64,000 nucleotides of DNA from Allodiplogaster sudhausi (Eukaryota > Nematoda > Chromadorea > Rhabditida > Diplogasteridae): positions 608,501 through 672,500 of the forward strand of contig CALZFC010000112.1 of the NCBI GenBank assembly GCA_945643635.1. Reading direction: 5' to 3'. Position 1 is the stretch's first letter; every line of letters begins with the position of its first letter. Both the position numbers and the translations under genes were made by a program. A model generated the notes under the pieces. That model had not been told where the DNA came from. It worked only from the letters and a program-made list of their open reading frames with translations, and did no database searches. Shown in pieces: positions 24,701 through 47,213 of this stretch.

Positions 24701-26062
24701 GATACTACATATGGCTGATCTCTACATGGGAGCACAGAGTTACCCCGGGGGTGTGGGGTACAAGTGAGGAAAAAAACCTTTTTAAACTTAAAGACCGTTT
24801 CTTCTTTTAACGAAAAATGGGTAATTAATCAAAATCTTGCTTTATGCACCCCATTCTCGTTCAGCTTCTTTGTTCAGATACTTAACTTGGTATATTAATG
24901 AATCATTTAACTGAGCCATGCGGGGTAGCCTCTGGGGCATAGTCGTGTCTCCTTGTTATTTATGTGCATCACATTTCACACTTGTCCTTTCCCTCTCCAT
25001 TATAATGGCATGCATGTTAATTTAATTTTGTGCGATAAATGAGGCTTAAACTGCAGCTATTCGTTAAGTCTAAGTTGTCCAATCAGCTTTGATTCTGAAG
25101 AATACTTTTTTGTATGTCATCTTTCTGTTAATATTGTTATATTCATGGGAAACGCTTTGAACCTAGTAAAAAAAAGTTTGCTTGAATGTTGTGATGGAAC
25201 TGCGATGCTCGTCACGAATCGGTGTATGCATTTGTAGCAGTAACGAGTTTGCAAGTAACGTGGGTGTTTTGCTCCGTATTCCCCCCTCGTTATCACGTAC
25301 CCTACATGTCCCTCTTTATCTTTTATCTGGTTTAATCTGACATGAGCGGCGGATTGCCGATGGTATGGTGGTAATGCGATTGCTTCCAGTCACAGTGTTC
25401 ATCTTTGGTCTCTCCCGCGCCCGACCGTTTTGACCCTGAATGAGGGAGCAACCCATTGATTAATCTTTCGCCTTGTCGCAAGCGCACCGAAAATGCAGGG
25501 GTGTTTGGTTTGGCCTTTACTCGAGAAACCGGAAAGCATGCATATATATTCTTGTTGTTATTTGTTCTTTTAAGTGTTAATTTTAGGATGAACATCTACA
25601 AATTTGTGCATTTCATAAGGTGCTGATAGCGCGCGTGAACTATTATTTGAGGCTTTTTAATGTTATTTTGCGCTATCTTATCGTTGGGGATCTTGCATAG
25701 ATCATTCTGGCGAAATTAGTCCGCAGTCAGCCAAAATATTAGAGTTCAAACTCTCGAATATAACTCCCGTTGCTTCTCTTTTAAAATAATACTTTCGAAT
25801 TGAACAGACATTGATTTTAGTTCTCTACATAAATTGCATGCTTAATTTTTTTCCAAAGCATGATATTTCTTTACTTTTCGGTATTCGGTCTGTTAAAAAT
25901 CGCTTGAAAAGTTGTCTTCTTTTGTGGATTTTTCTCTCGTCTACTTTATGGGTGTCTTCAGCAATTCTGGAAAACGTTTGTTTCCATCCAGTCTCCATGT
26001 GTGTGTGAATCGCGTTTTCCAATTGTCGTCTTAACTTCTTTGGTTTCATTTCAGCCTTAAAG
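24701..26062. other. intergenic, nothing recognised
   Basis: About 1.4 kb of mixed AT-rich sequence downstream of the coiled-coil gene. I see no exon, repeat array or RNA gene. The last part is presumably the promoter or outron of the V-ATPase gene and ends in a tttcag acceptor at 26,054. Confidence 0.5.
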
Positions 26063-28346
26063 ATGTCGAGCGGCGGCAAAGAACGTATCGCGGTCTTTCC
26101 GTCGCGCATGTAAATGGCTATTTTTTGTTTCTTATTCATAGTTATAAAAATTATGTTAACCTTTTTTTCGAAATTTAAAGATTACGTTTATTATGATGGG
26201 TAAATAAATAGACTTCTACAAAGTATGAATTTTTAAGAAAAACATTATGCATGACTAAATGCTCCATTCTTAGGCTAAATACATTATGCGGTATGAATGC
26301 CCCGAAATTCTAAGGTGTATTAGGCTTGTGAATAAATTACCCGTCTTGAATTCCCATCCAATTCTAGGGCGCAGACCGTGATGAAGGCGCGTCTGAAGGG
26401 CGCTCAGAAGGGCCACTCGCTTCTCAAGAAGAAGGCCGACGCCCTCAACATGCGCTTCCGTGACATTCTCAAGAAGATTGTCGAGGTTGGCATTTTACCA
26501 GAAAATGGGCTGTTATCGATCTTATAGGAGGTACCTGACACTCATGAGACACCCTATTTGGTCATGTTTTCCCGTAAATGCTTGACTGAAGAGGTGTCCC
26601 CGCTTCAATAAAGCAAACATTGTGAACTGTTTCTCTCCCGTTCCCTCACTCACTCTCTCTCTCTCTCTCTCAGTCTCTCTCTATCTATCTCCCTCACCCT
26701 TCCTTCCAGAACAAGGTACTGATGGGCGAGGTGATGAAAGAGGCGGCCTTTTCTCTCGCGGAAGCGAAGTTTACTGCTGGCGACTTCTCGCACACCGTCA
26801 TCCAGAACGTCTCGCAGGCGCAGTATCGAGTGCGCATGAAGAAGGAGAACGTTGTCGGTGAGTTGGTGCCGTATTTTAGAACGACGGCTGCCGGACCGTT
26901 CTTTGTGATCTAAAGAGGGAGACCCGACCTCGCTTATTTAGGTGTCTTTCTGCCGGTCTTCGATGCGTACACCGATGGGCCGGACGCGTACGATCTCACC
27001 GGGCTCGGCAAGGGCGGCGCGAACATTGCCAAACTCAAGAAGAACTACAGCAAGGTACGGTAGTATTACGGTATTCGAACCGGTGAAGGGTGAGTGGAGA
27101 CAGTACTTTGTATTTGATGTTGCATTTTCAGACAACGTTTGCAAATTTTGATTTCGTTTATGGTTGGCTCAAATACTTGTTCTATTGCTATGCGATGTCC
27201 ATCTTTGTTGAATTCCTGTGCATGCGCCATTTGGAACTTGATATAATATGGCATAGTATTGATAATATTTGTTTAGTAATATATTATAAAATGTTTTCCA
27301 ACATGCCGAGAGAATATACAATATGATTATACTATATTTTCAAATGTATATACTACTTTTTTTAAATAATTATGAAAAATAATTTGTTCTAAGGCTGTCG
27401 AGTTGCTCGTGGAACTGGCTACTCTGCAGACCTGCTTCATCACACTTGACGAAGCAATCAAGGTCACGAACCGGCGAGTAAATGCTATCGAGCATGGTAG
27501 GCACTCTTTCGGTTACTGTAGGAAGAAGGCACTCGGGATATACTGTATTGCATTCTGTAACAGGAACCAGAGAAATTATTTTACTAGTCTTACCGAGCGT
27601 TGTAATTGTGATAGTCCTTGTTGTCTTTCTTTGAATTTACTGGAGAAAAATCGAAGCAACTTGCACGCAAAAGAGCGGTATTTCCAACAGCAGTTTTTTT
27701 CTTCTCCTTTCTCTTCAGTGATCATTCCTCGTATCGAGAACACGCTGACGTACATTGTAACGGAACTGGATGAAATGGAGCGAGAGGAGTTCTTCCGGTC
27801 AGATTTGTTTTAACACATACTTAAAATAATTTACTATGGTCATTAAATGTTTTCTCCCTGCAAACTTAGAATTTCTCACTTTGAGTGATTTCCAATCTAG
27901 TTTGATTTATTAAATAAAGAAGGAAAATAAAAAAAAACACTTAATTTTGTATAGAATGCTTGCAGAATGAAGAAGATTCAAGCAAACAAGAAGCGGTACA
28001 GAGAGCAGGAGGAGATTGAGAAGAAGGCGGCACTGGAGAATGGTTCGAAGACTTTTCTTACCTTTTTTTCTTCCTTTAAATTCCGGAAATAAATATAAAG
28101 AGGTCTTCTCCTTCCGATTCACAAACATTTTATTTAATGGTATGATTATTAGTAGGATAAGTTTCGTACTTCTGCATTATTATGAACAGTGACAGGCAAT
28201 TTCAAGAGAGAAAGAAAAAAAAAGATGTCATTGTTAGTGATGATTAATTAGCACTTTCTCATTCAGCTGAAATATACTTTGCGGACACGTCGGGAACGAA
28301 GAATCTACTCGACAATGAGGATAACATCCCAATTCTCTTTGCCTAG
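26063..28346 (+). CDS. ATP6V1D: V-type proton ATPase subunit D
   Basis: Eight exons, complete, 254 aa: 26063-26109, 26368-26485, 26710-26857, 26942-27054, 27394-27496, 27719-27797, 27966-28042, 28267-28346. Subunit D is the central rotor shaft of the V1 sector and couples ATP hydrolysis to proton pumping into lysosomes and other acidic organelles. Diagnostic stretches appear in family order: KERIAVFPSRMAQTVMKARL at the start, KKKADALNMRFRDILKKI, LMGEVMKEAAFSLAEAKFTA, KAVELLVELATLQTCF, AIKVTNRRVNAIEHVIIPRI and ITELDE-like VTELDEMEREEFFRMKKIQ. The length matches the usual ~250 aa and both terminal helices are intact. The C-terminal tail (TSGTKNLLDNEDNIPILFA) is the variable part. The ATG is 8 nt after an acceptor. 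One acceptor (exon 5) is aag rather than cag. Confidence 0.97.
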
Positions 28347-28559
28347 AGAGCGAAACAGAAGAGGAGAAGAGAGACGAGGGTGAACGAGAGAACAAGGGAG
28401 AAAGAGAGCGAGAGAGAGGGAGAGAACAGAGGGAGAGGAGAGAAATCCCTTTCTACTCGCGTAGGTTGTTGGACCCGTCCAGTTTTCCCCTCTTTCTTAT
28501 TCCTCCCACATAGGCCCTAGCAACAATGGCTAATGCAGCTTCGTCATAGTATTTTCTAT

Positions 28560-28605
<46 letters not shown>

Positions 28606-29107
28606 TCCTTGACATGCTTGCCTCACTCTCCTGTCGTCAACGTCGTCACTCACTAATTCTAGCTCTTATCCAGTAACTGCCTTCACGAAGGAGTAAGTAG
28701 AGACGATTTGTGATTTCCATACCTGAACGGTGACTAATCCATTCCAAAAGCCGCTTAATATAGGTTGCTTGTTGTCCACAAAATTTTTTATTTTTCTTTT
28801 TCATGCTAAAAAATCCATTTCTTCGACGAAGATGTTCGCCTTTACCGTATAAGTATTGGAATTTATACCGTAGTAGTCACCCTCTGTAAAATTGTGTATA
28901 GTTGAAGAAGATTATGTAATCGAGCAGTTTTACTTACCACAGGAAAAAGAGAGGAGATATAGTCTGCATTCTAAATTTTTTTTTCTAAATTTCTTTATCG
29001 CATTGACTGAGAAGGTAAAAGTAAGAAACAGTGTAAGTCTAAACGGACGACACGCTGTCAAGCAATTGGGGAAAGAAAGTGGAAAAAAAGAGAAGTAGAA
29101 AAAGAAT
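28347..29107. other. intergenic with GA and CT arrays
   Basis: Purine-rich 3' flank of the V-ATPase gene (28,350-28,445), then a pure (CT)n array at 28,561-28,602 and unique AT-rich sequence. No exon is supported. Confidence 0.6.
28561..28602. repeat. (CT)n microsatellite
   Basis: About 42 bp of uninterrupted CT. Confidence 0.95.
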
Positions 29108-29850
29108 TCAGATACATAAATTGGCACAACTGCTACGAAAAGATGAAAGTGAAAGGGAGGATACTTGCTGCTTTAGTAAGGAGTTCCAAGGACGGACAAT
29201 ACGGTAAGAGAGACAAGCACGTCTGGAGCGGAGAGAGCGAAATGGAGGGAAAGAGAGCTTCAAAGAGTGTCCACGAAGATTGGAGGAATATCTAGAGGGC
29301 AAATGGAAAAAGCGAGTGGGATCAATTGGAGTGAGCTTTCGCATTATTTTAAGCGTGGTGACTAGATCTGTTACACGTCTGCGGTGTTCAAGAGATAAGA
29401 GTCCGAGGGATTTCAACCGTTCATGATATGATAATGGGTTACCTACTCTTTTAAAAATGGATCTAGTATAACTACGCTGAACTTTTTCTAGCAGATTGAC
29501 AAACATCGTGGAAGACGGGTTCCAAATCTCAGATGAAGAGTCTGATATAGGCAGTACATACACTTTGTAAAGACGAGAAAGAATAGAGAGATTTCTAGTT
29601 TTAAACGAGCGAAGAATATAAGAACATCTAGCTGACGCCTTTCTAGCAATTGCACGGATATGATCATTAGGGCAGAGATCAGAATCGTAAGTAATACCAA
29701 GGTCCTTGAACGATGAGACGATTGGCAGGGAAACACCTCTAATAGAGAATGAGTAGGTAGGGTGGCTTCCAATAGTCATTATGACAGTCTTATCAAGAGA
29801 TATTGTGAGACCCCATTTAATGTGAAAAGCCGTGTGCTTATTCTCTACTC
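29108..29850 (-). pseudogene. non-LTR retrotransposon reverse transcriptase, 3' fragment
   Basis: The minus strand encodes about 240 continuous residues ending at a stop at 29,108. Visible marks include WGLTISLDKT (the end of the RT palm region), then FKDLGITYDSDL, ARCSYILRSFKTRNLS, YKVYVLPI, LLEKVQRSYTRSIF and YHERLKSLGLLSLEHRR. This is the typical thumb/C-terminal order of Jockey/CR1-type elements. Upstream the frame meets a stop within about 30 residues of WGLTI, and the endonuclease and catalytic YADD region are absent. The copy is therefore 5'-truncated. No other disruption is seen in the remaining frame, which suggests a fairly young insertion. Confidence 0.85.
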
Positions 29851-30800
29851 ACATTTTGATGCTTGGGCGAGATTATTCAAAGCAAATATTTTGAGCAAAT
29901 AAAGGAGGGACGATGGAAACCACATTTATGTCAATGTTGTTCAAAGGAGACCGCGTGAAACGAAATTCGCGATGGAATATTTTGAGCAGTTTTGTGTTGT
30001 CGTTTGGATATGTATATTGCCACTATATTCACGCATTCTGGGGAATGATGAATGCCTCCAGATGTGCTACGTGATGATAGCTGTTTTGAAGTGAAGATGG
30101 GACGAGAGAGGGGCGGGAGAGAAGATAGGGCTCGAGAGAGATAGAGAGAACAAAAACAAAGAGAAAGAAGAAAGTCCGTGCGGGTGGAATCAACTTTTCA
30201 GAAAATGAGATGGAATGCTAGATTTGCATAATGCAGTACGTGACGAAACCCAAATTGACATGGGAGCGAGAGGGAGAGAGGCGCGCGCACTGGATGAAGC
30301 TATATCATTCCTCGCGCATTTTTCAACATCGGTCGGTCGGCTGCTCCGCGCTCTCTCCCTTTTTGCTTGGCCTGGACACTTTATATAAAATTTTTATTGA
30401 AATTGTTTGTTTAATGGTCTCCTTTTACGAACACCAGTCACGCGAGAATGAGAATGCTTACCATCAAGCAGCCGCGGCTATTCGTGTTAATTACTTTTCG
30501 CTTATCGTCCTCCTTTAATCTGCCATTCTTATTTTTATCATTTCCATTAGCTGTTGCAGAAGAGGCTTCGCTGCATTGCTATATAGCCGTTGTGGAGGTA
30601 TTTGTTTTGTGGTCTTGACTGAAAAGGCATGAAAGCTGCAAGTGGAATGGTGGTTGTCTTCTTGTTGCCCTCGAGGAAAGAAAGACACACTGTTTACAAT
30701 TCCCTTGCCCTGCCCAGCCAAATGCTCTTGACGTTTTATTCGATTGTGCAACAAGACTCGCGCTTCGTTTGGGCTCGTTTCATCCTGGCCCTCTCTCCCC

Positions 30801-30803
<3 letters not shown>

Positions 30804-30855
<52 letters not shown>

Positions 30856-30870
30856 ACTCTCTCCCTCTCT
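30804..30870. repeat. (CT)n microsatellite
   Basis: Long CT run with few interruptions. Confidence 0.9.
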
Positions 30871-31191
30871 CTATCTCTCCTTATATTTCTCTTTCTTATC
30901 TGTCTCGCACTCTCTTCTTCTCTCGTATCATCTCTCGCGCCCACTTCTTTCTCTGCCTGTCTACTTTCATTCTTATTAACATTCACTTTCCATTTTTAAT
31001 ATACTGTTCCTTAATTTCTCACTCTACTATCTGGCTGACAATGAATTGGACAGTTTTTTTAGTCGTCTATTCTCTTCATGTCATCACTTCGGTATGTTTT
31101 CCCGTACCTGAGCTAATAATGATCGTATCACCGTCTTCAACGCTCTAGTTCTCTCTTGCTCTCTCTCTGTCTCGCTCTCTTTCTTTCACTA

Positions 31192-31222
<31 letters not shown>

Positions 31223-32207
31223 TTCTCTCTTTCTCTCTCTGTCTCCTTTTATTTCTACTGCCACCTTTTGCCAGTTTGCTAAGGTTATTTCTGACGGAAT
31301 CCTGCGCCATACGCGTACTATTGCCTCTTCTCTCTCTATGTCTCTCTCTATCTCTCTCTCTCTCTCTCTCTCTTTTCTTCTCTATTCTTCTCCCCCCATT
31401 TCTCTAACTAGATCTCTGTCCCTCTCTCACTCTCTCCCTCTCTCCCTCGTTCTCTATCATCTGAGAGGTACGCTCCGAGTAATTTGCTTCGCCCAGCAGG
31501 CCGCCTTCTTGTTAGTATGCATAGAGAAGGTGGCGCATTCGTTTGAGCGAGAAATAGATCGAGAGAGAGAGAAAGGGGAGAAACAGAAAATGAGAGAGCG
31601 AGAGAAATAGAATTAGAGAAGAGAAAGAAAGAAAAGGGGGTGCGAGGGCAGATAGAGAAAGGTCGTCGGGATAGGTGGCAGAGATGAGAGAAGTGGCTGA
31701 ATGCAATTTATTTATATCGGAAAGATGCACATAACGTGAAGATTGTCAAACCATGTCATTGCCAGAGCATGACCATATGTTTCACATTTTTTTTATCGGG
31801 GCTTGCTATCTCTCTCTCTATCCCTCTCTCTCTTGCCACTCTCTGTTGTGTGTGTCTCCCTCTCTGCCATTCCCTTGCTCTCTCACTCTCTCCCTGTCTC
31901 CCGTTTTCAAGAGCCTTCTCTCGTGTTATCGACCAGCGTCCTATCCTGGTGTCGCTCTCACGTCCAAAAAAGGAGAAGGCCATCTTGCCTATCGCCTCTA
32001 ATTTCCATCTGCTGTGGTTATTTTTTGGCATTTTGCCTAAACCAGATTTCTTGCTCATGCTTTCAGTTGCATTTGTCAAGGTTTATGATTTGAAAAATGT
32101 TTTTCTCGCGTTGCAGTTCATGCTCGGTTATATCTCAATATCTCTACCCCCTCTCCGTCTGCTCACTTTCTCACATTCTTCATTCTTCCAATCTATTTTT
32201 ATAATAC

Positions 32208-32214
32208 TCTCTCT

Positions 32215-32263
<49 letters not shown>

Positions 32264-32276
32264 TTCTCTTTCTCTC
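32208..32276. repeat. (CT)n microsatellite
   Basis: CT array with ttt interruptions toward its 3' end. Confidence 0.9.
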
Positions 32277-32847
32277 TTTCCTCCCTACTTTTAATTACTT
32301 CTCTTACTCTTGCCGCCCTTCCCAGAAGGGGCGTCAGCCTCTCATTTCCCTCATTGAATGCGCTAGGCTGCTGCCAAATGCAGCCGCGTATATCCGCTCC
32401 GTGTGCCTCCCTCCTTGCCAGAGGCTGGGGGCCGTCCCAGCACCCAGCCGCACACAAAGCCCCTTCGGAGGCAGATATCCGGCATATATTCTTCTTCCCG
32501 ACCTAGTTTCCCACCTTTTCCTAGCTTTTTTTTAAGATCGCTATGTGCAGCGTAGCCATAGCTCGCAGTGCTTAGGTAAAGTATTCTAGATGAAGGATGT
32601 GGGTGTCACAGAGCTCTTTTCTTCTCTATTCCACCTTCAGGATTACTAATTTAATATTCGTCATGCAGCCTTGGAAATACTTTTTTCTCTTCTCGTTCTG
32701 AAAAAGTGTGTTTTTTCTTCATTATTGATTTATTTATCTTCCTAGCTTTCTGTTGGAATAGATTCGGCCGCTGCTTCCCATTCTTCCTAGTCAATGTGCA
32801 AATGAAGAGGGGGGGGGGAAAGCCTTGTCTGATTTCAGCTTCCCACC

Positions 32848-32886
<39 letters not shown>

Positions 32887-33132
32887 TTTCTATCTCACCC
32901 TCTGTGAGATATTGAGTCAACCTCATTCACTGTCTTCTTCCCCAATATCCTCTTTCTCATAGCATGACCATGTTATTGACTTCGTCCACCGAAATTTTTT
33001 GTTATCCTTTTCGTTCTGTTGCCCGTTTTCATAGCTATAGCACCATAATTACCCAAACGTCACCCTTATCGTGCTTAATGCCATACTCTTAATGAACTAA
33101 TAACCTTAACTTAGGGTCGAGAAGCTACAAGC

Positions 33133-34132
33133 ATGCAACTGCTCTTCGATCCCAACTTCATCGTTCTTAACGATCGCCAGAGCATGAAGCTCTTTAACGG
33201 CCTCCTTATCGGGTCGCAGATGGCAGGTACTAGGCATTAGGACTCACTTAAGCCTTAAAGGAGGCTTAAACTCGGAAACTCCTAGCACGAAATGGCCGAT
33301 CTTATAGTACGATACATTTTGGCAACGTGATCCTGGCAATTTGCCAAGATCCTTGCTTCGAAACCTTTTCTCCTAAAACATGCGTTTTATTCGGCGATTT
33401 AAAATTGGCGGTTTGCGTCCGTTTGGTGAATCATAAATATTCCGGTATATATTTTACGGCCGAACGACGGAATTTCACGATTCCGGTATATATTTTACGG
33501 CCGAACGACGAAATTTCACGTTTTTCGGTCATGATATTCTCGTCAATCCATTTGACCGTAATTTGGTCAGGGGACTGATGTTAAATTTAAAGTTCTGTAT
33601 AATCACTAATATTTCCCTCATGATCAGGCGACTCTTTTCAGATGCAAATTACTAATCTAACTTTTAGTTTAGTAAATTGAATTTTTGCTGATGCTTTCGC
33701 AAGCTCAATCCGGACATATTCACAGAATCATCCTTATGGCAAAAAAAATGAGTTTTCGCCTCCTTTAATTGAGACTTGTACTTAAGCCTTAAACCGTAGA
33801 AGAGACGTCTGCTTAAGACCAAAATGAATGTATAATTCCAGTGGCTATTTAAGGCTGACGTAAGAAGAAAGAACAAATAAATCTGCAATATTTCTCTGAA
33901 GAATCTCCTTGCGTGAATATTTAGCACTTATTACAGAGAATTGGCTTCTTCAGTGACCATAATGACCTTACTTAGCCTAGCCTTAGAAGTAAACCTTAAC
34001 TGTCCTTAAGGCGGCCTCGCCGTGCTGCTCGTCGCCATCTGGATGGGCGGCTACGAAGAGGGATTCGCGTGGACCAGCGACCCGGAGAAGGAGTTCCACT
34101 ACCATCCCACCTTCATGACTATGGGCATGGTC

Positions 34133-34175
<43 letters not shown>

Positions 34176-35845
34176 CGCAAGATAGAGTGAGAGAGAGTGA
34201 GAGCGCAGTGCTGAACAAGGGAGTTGCATGCGCCGTGTTGAACCCTCCCCCAAGGCCTGCTCCGAAATTTTGTTTCTTAAAGGAACCATGCACTGAATAA
34301 TTTTACAGTAATACATTTGGAATTTTTTTTTTTGGTAGACCCCCCGGCGTGGATTCGTGCACCGTACCTTGTTCAGCACTGTTCCCTAACCATTCTATGA
34401 CAGCCTTCTTCTCAGGTCTTCCTCTACGGCGAGGCTCTGCTGGTCTACCGCGTCTTCCGCTACGAGAGAAAGCGCTTCTCTAAGCTGCTCCATCTCGTGC
34501 TGCACTCGCTGGTGCTTATCCTGGCGTTGGTCGCGCTCAAGGTCAATTAAGGCTTAAAACCTTCACGCTTAATGTTTTTAAGGCTTGTATTTATTTATCA
34601 ACTCTAATAATTTTTTTGGAATAATTATATAATTTTTTATTGACGTACAAATTTAGAAGAAGAAAAAACCATTTATAATTTTAAATATAATGCACATAAT
34701 TTTTTTTTAAATAATTCATAACTCCAATTTAAGTTAATTTTTTTTAAGTGAAAGAAGAAAATCATACTGGAAATTGAAGAAGTAATATTTAACGATAATA
34801 TCTAAAGAGAGAAAGATATCTATTTAAGGCAGTCTTCGACAACCACAACCTGCACGTAGACAAGGATGGCAAGCCAGATCCACTCCCGAATCTGTACTCA
34901 CTCCACTCGTGGATCGGACTCGCGGTCGTCGGCGCCTTTCTGATTCAGGTCGGGGAGGGGAGAGATTGAGAGAGAGAGAGAGAAAGAGAGATGGACTGAG
35001 TGAGAAAGACAGAAATATAGAAAGAAAGAACAGAGAGCAAGAGATGAATTGATATAAAAAAAGGAGTTATTGGAATGGAAGGTGAGAGAGAAAAGAGAAA
35101 AGGGAGTACCAATGTCTACTTGGTTCTAATCTGTATTCTTTATTACCTCCTTGTAAGCTGCCTTACATTCTGTGCTAGGCCCGGGACACAGAAATGACGT
35201 GCCAATCGTCCAGTAACCCCCCCCCCCCCCCCTCAATCCTCTCTCCTCACTTCCCATTACAGTATCTTGGCGGCTTCGTGACCTTCTTCTTCCCTGGCTT
35301 GCCGATTCCGATTCGTCAGCGCTTTATGCCTCTCCATCAGCTCGCTGGTCATTATTTTATTTATTTATTTATTGCTTATTTATTTCGATATTGATTAATT
35401 TAATATTTGGCAGGCCTGACGATCTTCCTGTGTGTCTCGCTTGCTGTCGCCCTAGGTATATCAGAGCGCGCTGCGTGGAAGCATACGTTTGTGCTTATTT
35501 ATTCCTTCAACGAATTATAAAAATAGATGTATATAATTACTCGCAACACATAAAAAATACTTCTGGCTTTTCTTTGACAGTTGGAAAATACACTGTCTTC
35601 CTGTCTCACTATCATTCTCTCCCTTTCTCTCACTCCTCTCCTCTTCCAGTTGCTGGACGCAAAAGCGTGAGTTCTGTGGCCACCACGCGGTGTCGAATCT
35701 CCTCGGTCTCTCCGTCTTCGTCTACTCTGCCCTGGTTGCCATCCTGGTTGGGAATCCCCGCTGGAAGCGCCAGCCGCTGCCCGAAGAGCAGAGTCTCCAC
35801 CAGCTCAGCTCCTCCACTGCCACCCACTCGGATAATATGGATTAG
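33133..35845 (+). CDS. CYB561: cytochrome b561, ascorbate-dependent transmembrane reductase
   Basis: Seven exons, complete, 270 aa: 33133-33226, 34011-34129, 34416-34541, 34829-34948, 35263-35347, 35414-35486, 35650-35845. The family moves electrons from cytosolic ascorbate across a membrane to monodehydroascorbate or ferric iron through two b hemes. Six hydrophobic segments are visible. The four heme-ligand histidines are H63 (HYHPTFM), H101 (LLHLVLHSL), H139 (YSLHSW) and H178 (RFMPLHQL), spaced 38, 38 and 39, close to vertebrate spacing. The C-terminus has [15 protein letters not shown], matching the cytosolic tail of CYB561. Exon 6 must extend past an early gt to the donor catac|gtttgt; this keeps phase and restores [11 protein letters not shown], the usual loop before the last helix. 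The ATG lies 18 nt after a ttag acceptor. Which paralogue (CYB561, CYBRD1 or CYB561A3) is not resolved. Confidence 0.94.
33440..33520. repeat. 41-bp tandem duplication in cytochrome b561 intron 1
   Basis: Two head-to-tail copies beginning ttccggtatatattttacgg, differing at one base. Confidence 0.9.
34132..34172. repeat. (GA)n microsatellite immediately after a 5' splice site
   Basis: GA run starting a few bases after the donor of cytochrome b561 exon 2 (atg|gtcagg). Confidence 0.92.
35217..35232. repeat. poly-C tract
   Basis: About 15 consecutive C residues in the intron before cytochrome b561 exon 5, forming part of its polypyrimidine tract. Similar C runs occur near 5,668, 8,350, 14,120, 15,000 and 38,925. 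Confidence 0.9.
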
Positions 35846-37945
35846 AGAGTACAGTATACTTGGGGATACGGCCACGAATAGTAGTACAGAGACCTTTTCA
35901 TCACCTTTTAAAAAGCCATAGAATATGGCAGAGGCTGTTATTGTATCCTCAGCCACTTTACGATACAACTTTTGCAGACCCATGATCTTTTTTTTCTTGG
36001 GGCATGCTGTAAGTATCCCGGGCTTATGAACAAGTTTTTTTAAACTTGAAATTCCAACCCAAATTTTATTTGTTTTAATTGTTTATTTTATATTTTCCGT
36101 TAAACATTGAACTATTTTACGGGCACTATTATCCAATTTGTGCAGTACTCTCGAACTATTACCAACTATCCCATGGCGGTATTTATCATACTGTGCTTGA
36201 ATGCCATACCCTGTTATTTTTTAAGACGTATCTCAGCTGAACTTTTATTGATAGACCAACTATTTAACTTTTTGTAAGGGTATATAATAAGATGCATAAT
36301 ATCGTGAATTTCTTTATTTGCTTAATTTCATTTACTCTGCTTACCACACGATTAGCTTTGATTATTAACATTGTCTACTGTTAAGTATTAGCTCTAATCA
36401 TAGCCAAGTTTTCCAAGCTTTGTTTTCTTTTTGCAGGCCGTTACGATGGTATTCTTATTAATTTTACCGTTAAAAAAATAAATCCTTTTGTTCCCTTACA
36501 AAACATGCTCTCTCTATGTTTTGGCTCTGAATTCTTCTTTTATATTTATAACTTATTTTTCTGACTAATTATCAATAGGATGAGGACTTATATACTTCAC
36601 TTCCCCGTCACTCTATCACTATTTTTTCATATCTGTTCGCTGTCTTATCGAGTTCCGTCCAACATTCCATTCAATTCTTAAATTCGGCGATTACGCTATC
36701 ACCACTGTTGGGGATGAAGCTTGTTGGAAGTGATAAAAGATTAAGGAAGGAGGGATCTGATGTCAAAAGACAGTTTTAAACATCGAAGACATGTACAGGT
36801 TACGAGTGCATCTATCTAACAATAGTTGTCGAGGCTTTTCGTGGTATTACAGAGACCTGTGGTGTCAAAACGTATAAACCTAGTGTAAAACACGTTTAGT
36901 GCAATTGTAGGAATATGCATGTAGTGTACTTAGCATTTTAGCGCGAGATCGAGCGCTCGACAATTTCCACTTCTTTTTCATGGCGCTGTCGGGTTTTCAG
37001 AGTTGTTAAAAACAATTTCGTGGTTGGATGATGTCCTGTGTGATTCTACCGTTGTTCTTCTCTGTTTCCATATTCTCTGCTGGCATGGCTGATTTCATCA
37101 TCATGCGATGATAATTGTTCTTTTATTCGTGTGCTTTTTCGTTTTGTACGTTTTCTTTCTTTGAAAAAGGGCGCCATAACTCCCCAAAACAGTCCTAATT
37201 GAGATTTTTAAGCGGTTTGATAAAATAATCTGCGGTCTCTACATTCTACTCTTAATTGTTCGTATTTCCCATTTTTTAGTTGTTGGTAGGCTAGCCTATA
37301 GGCTCCGCCGGACCGATTGAGTGGGGATTGGCCGATTCTTTTGTTGGCTTTGTTGAGTTTGTTCAATGTAGTCATTTGAAATGATAATGCTGAAATCTCC
37401 TGCTACGCATTCTTCATGACCTTGTTAGTTCCGCCAAGTGATTAGGAGACCCTTTTTCTCGCCGATGGTCTTGTAATCTTTCACTTTGATCGCCTTTTTA
37501 TAGTTGAGTTTTCGTCAGATTTTCTTGGTATTTATTGTGGCTAATTACACCTTTAAATTGAAGCATTTGGCCCATTCCATAACTGTAAGGCTATTTTTGC
37601 TCTCGGGATCGTATTTTTTTTCTGTACAAGCGGCTAGTGATCCTCCTCTCGACATCCCCAGGGGATTCCTCTCGATCTCTCGATCTCTCTCTCTCTCTCG
37701 CTCTCTCTCTCTCTCGCGGCGCGCGCTCTCTCTCATTCTCTCTTTAGGGTCTACCTTCGATTTAATGTCTATTTATTCATTTCTTCACTACCTGTTGCAC
37801 CTCATTGCCGTTTACGCCGCACAGTTGATTCTAATAACTATTTGATAATTATCATGTTTTGCATACGGTTTGAAGAGTAACATGACGCGAATAAAGGGTT
37901 GTAGGTTGCTGCCGAACCTTGGGTTCTTTCTTTTCCCTTTTTCAG
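35846..37945. other. intergenic, one CT patch, otherwise nothing recognised
   Basis: The 3' flank of cytochrome b561 has AATAAA-like signals around 36,476. The rest is mixed sequence with a CT patch at 37,670-37,740. No exon could be attached to the gene that starts at 37,983, although an upstream exon remains possible. Confidence 0.5.
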
Positions 37946-37982
37946 TATCTGGCTAGCCACCCTGCTCTTCAGCTACTTTGGC

Positions 37983-47213
<9,231 letters not shown>

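Larger units (their letters stand above)
29851..33132. other. repeat-rich intergenic stretch
   Basis: CT arrays at about 30,804-30,870, 31,155-31,250, 31,330-31,375 and 32,200-32,276, and GA-rich runs near 30,110-30,170 and 31,555-31,640. Open frames here are Ser/Leu translations of the arrays. A C+G-richer patch at 32,325-32,510 has open frames but no splice sites or motifs I can support. Confidence 0.6.

Noticed and set aside
32325..32510. C+G-richer patch with an open plus-strand frame
   Set aside because: No acceptor/donor pair or family motif; the frame is continuous with an upstream CT array.
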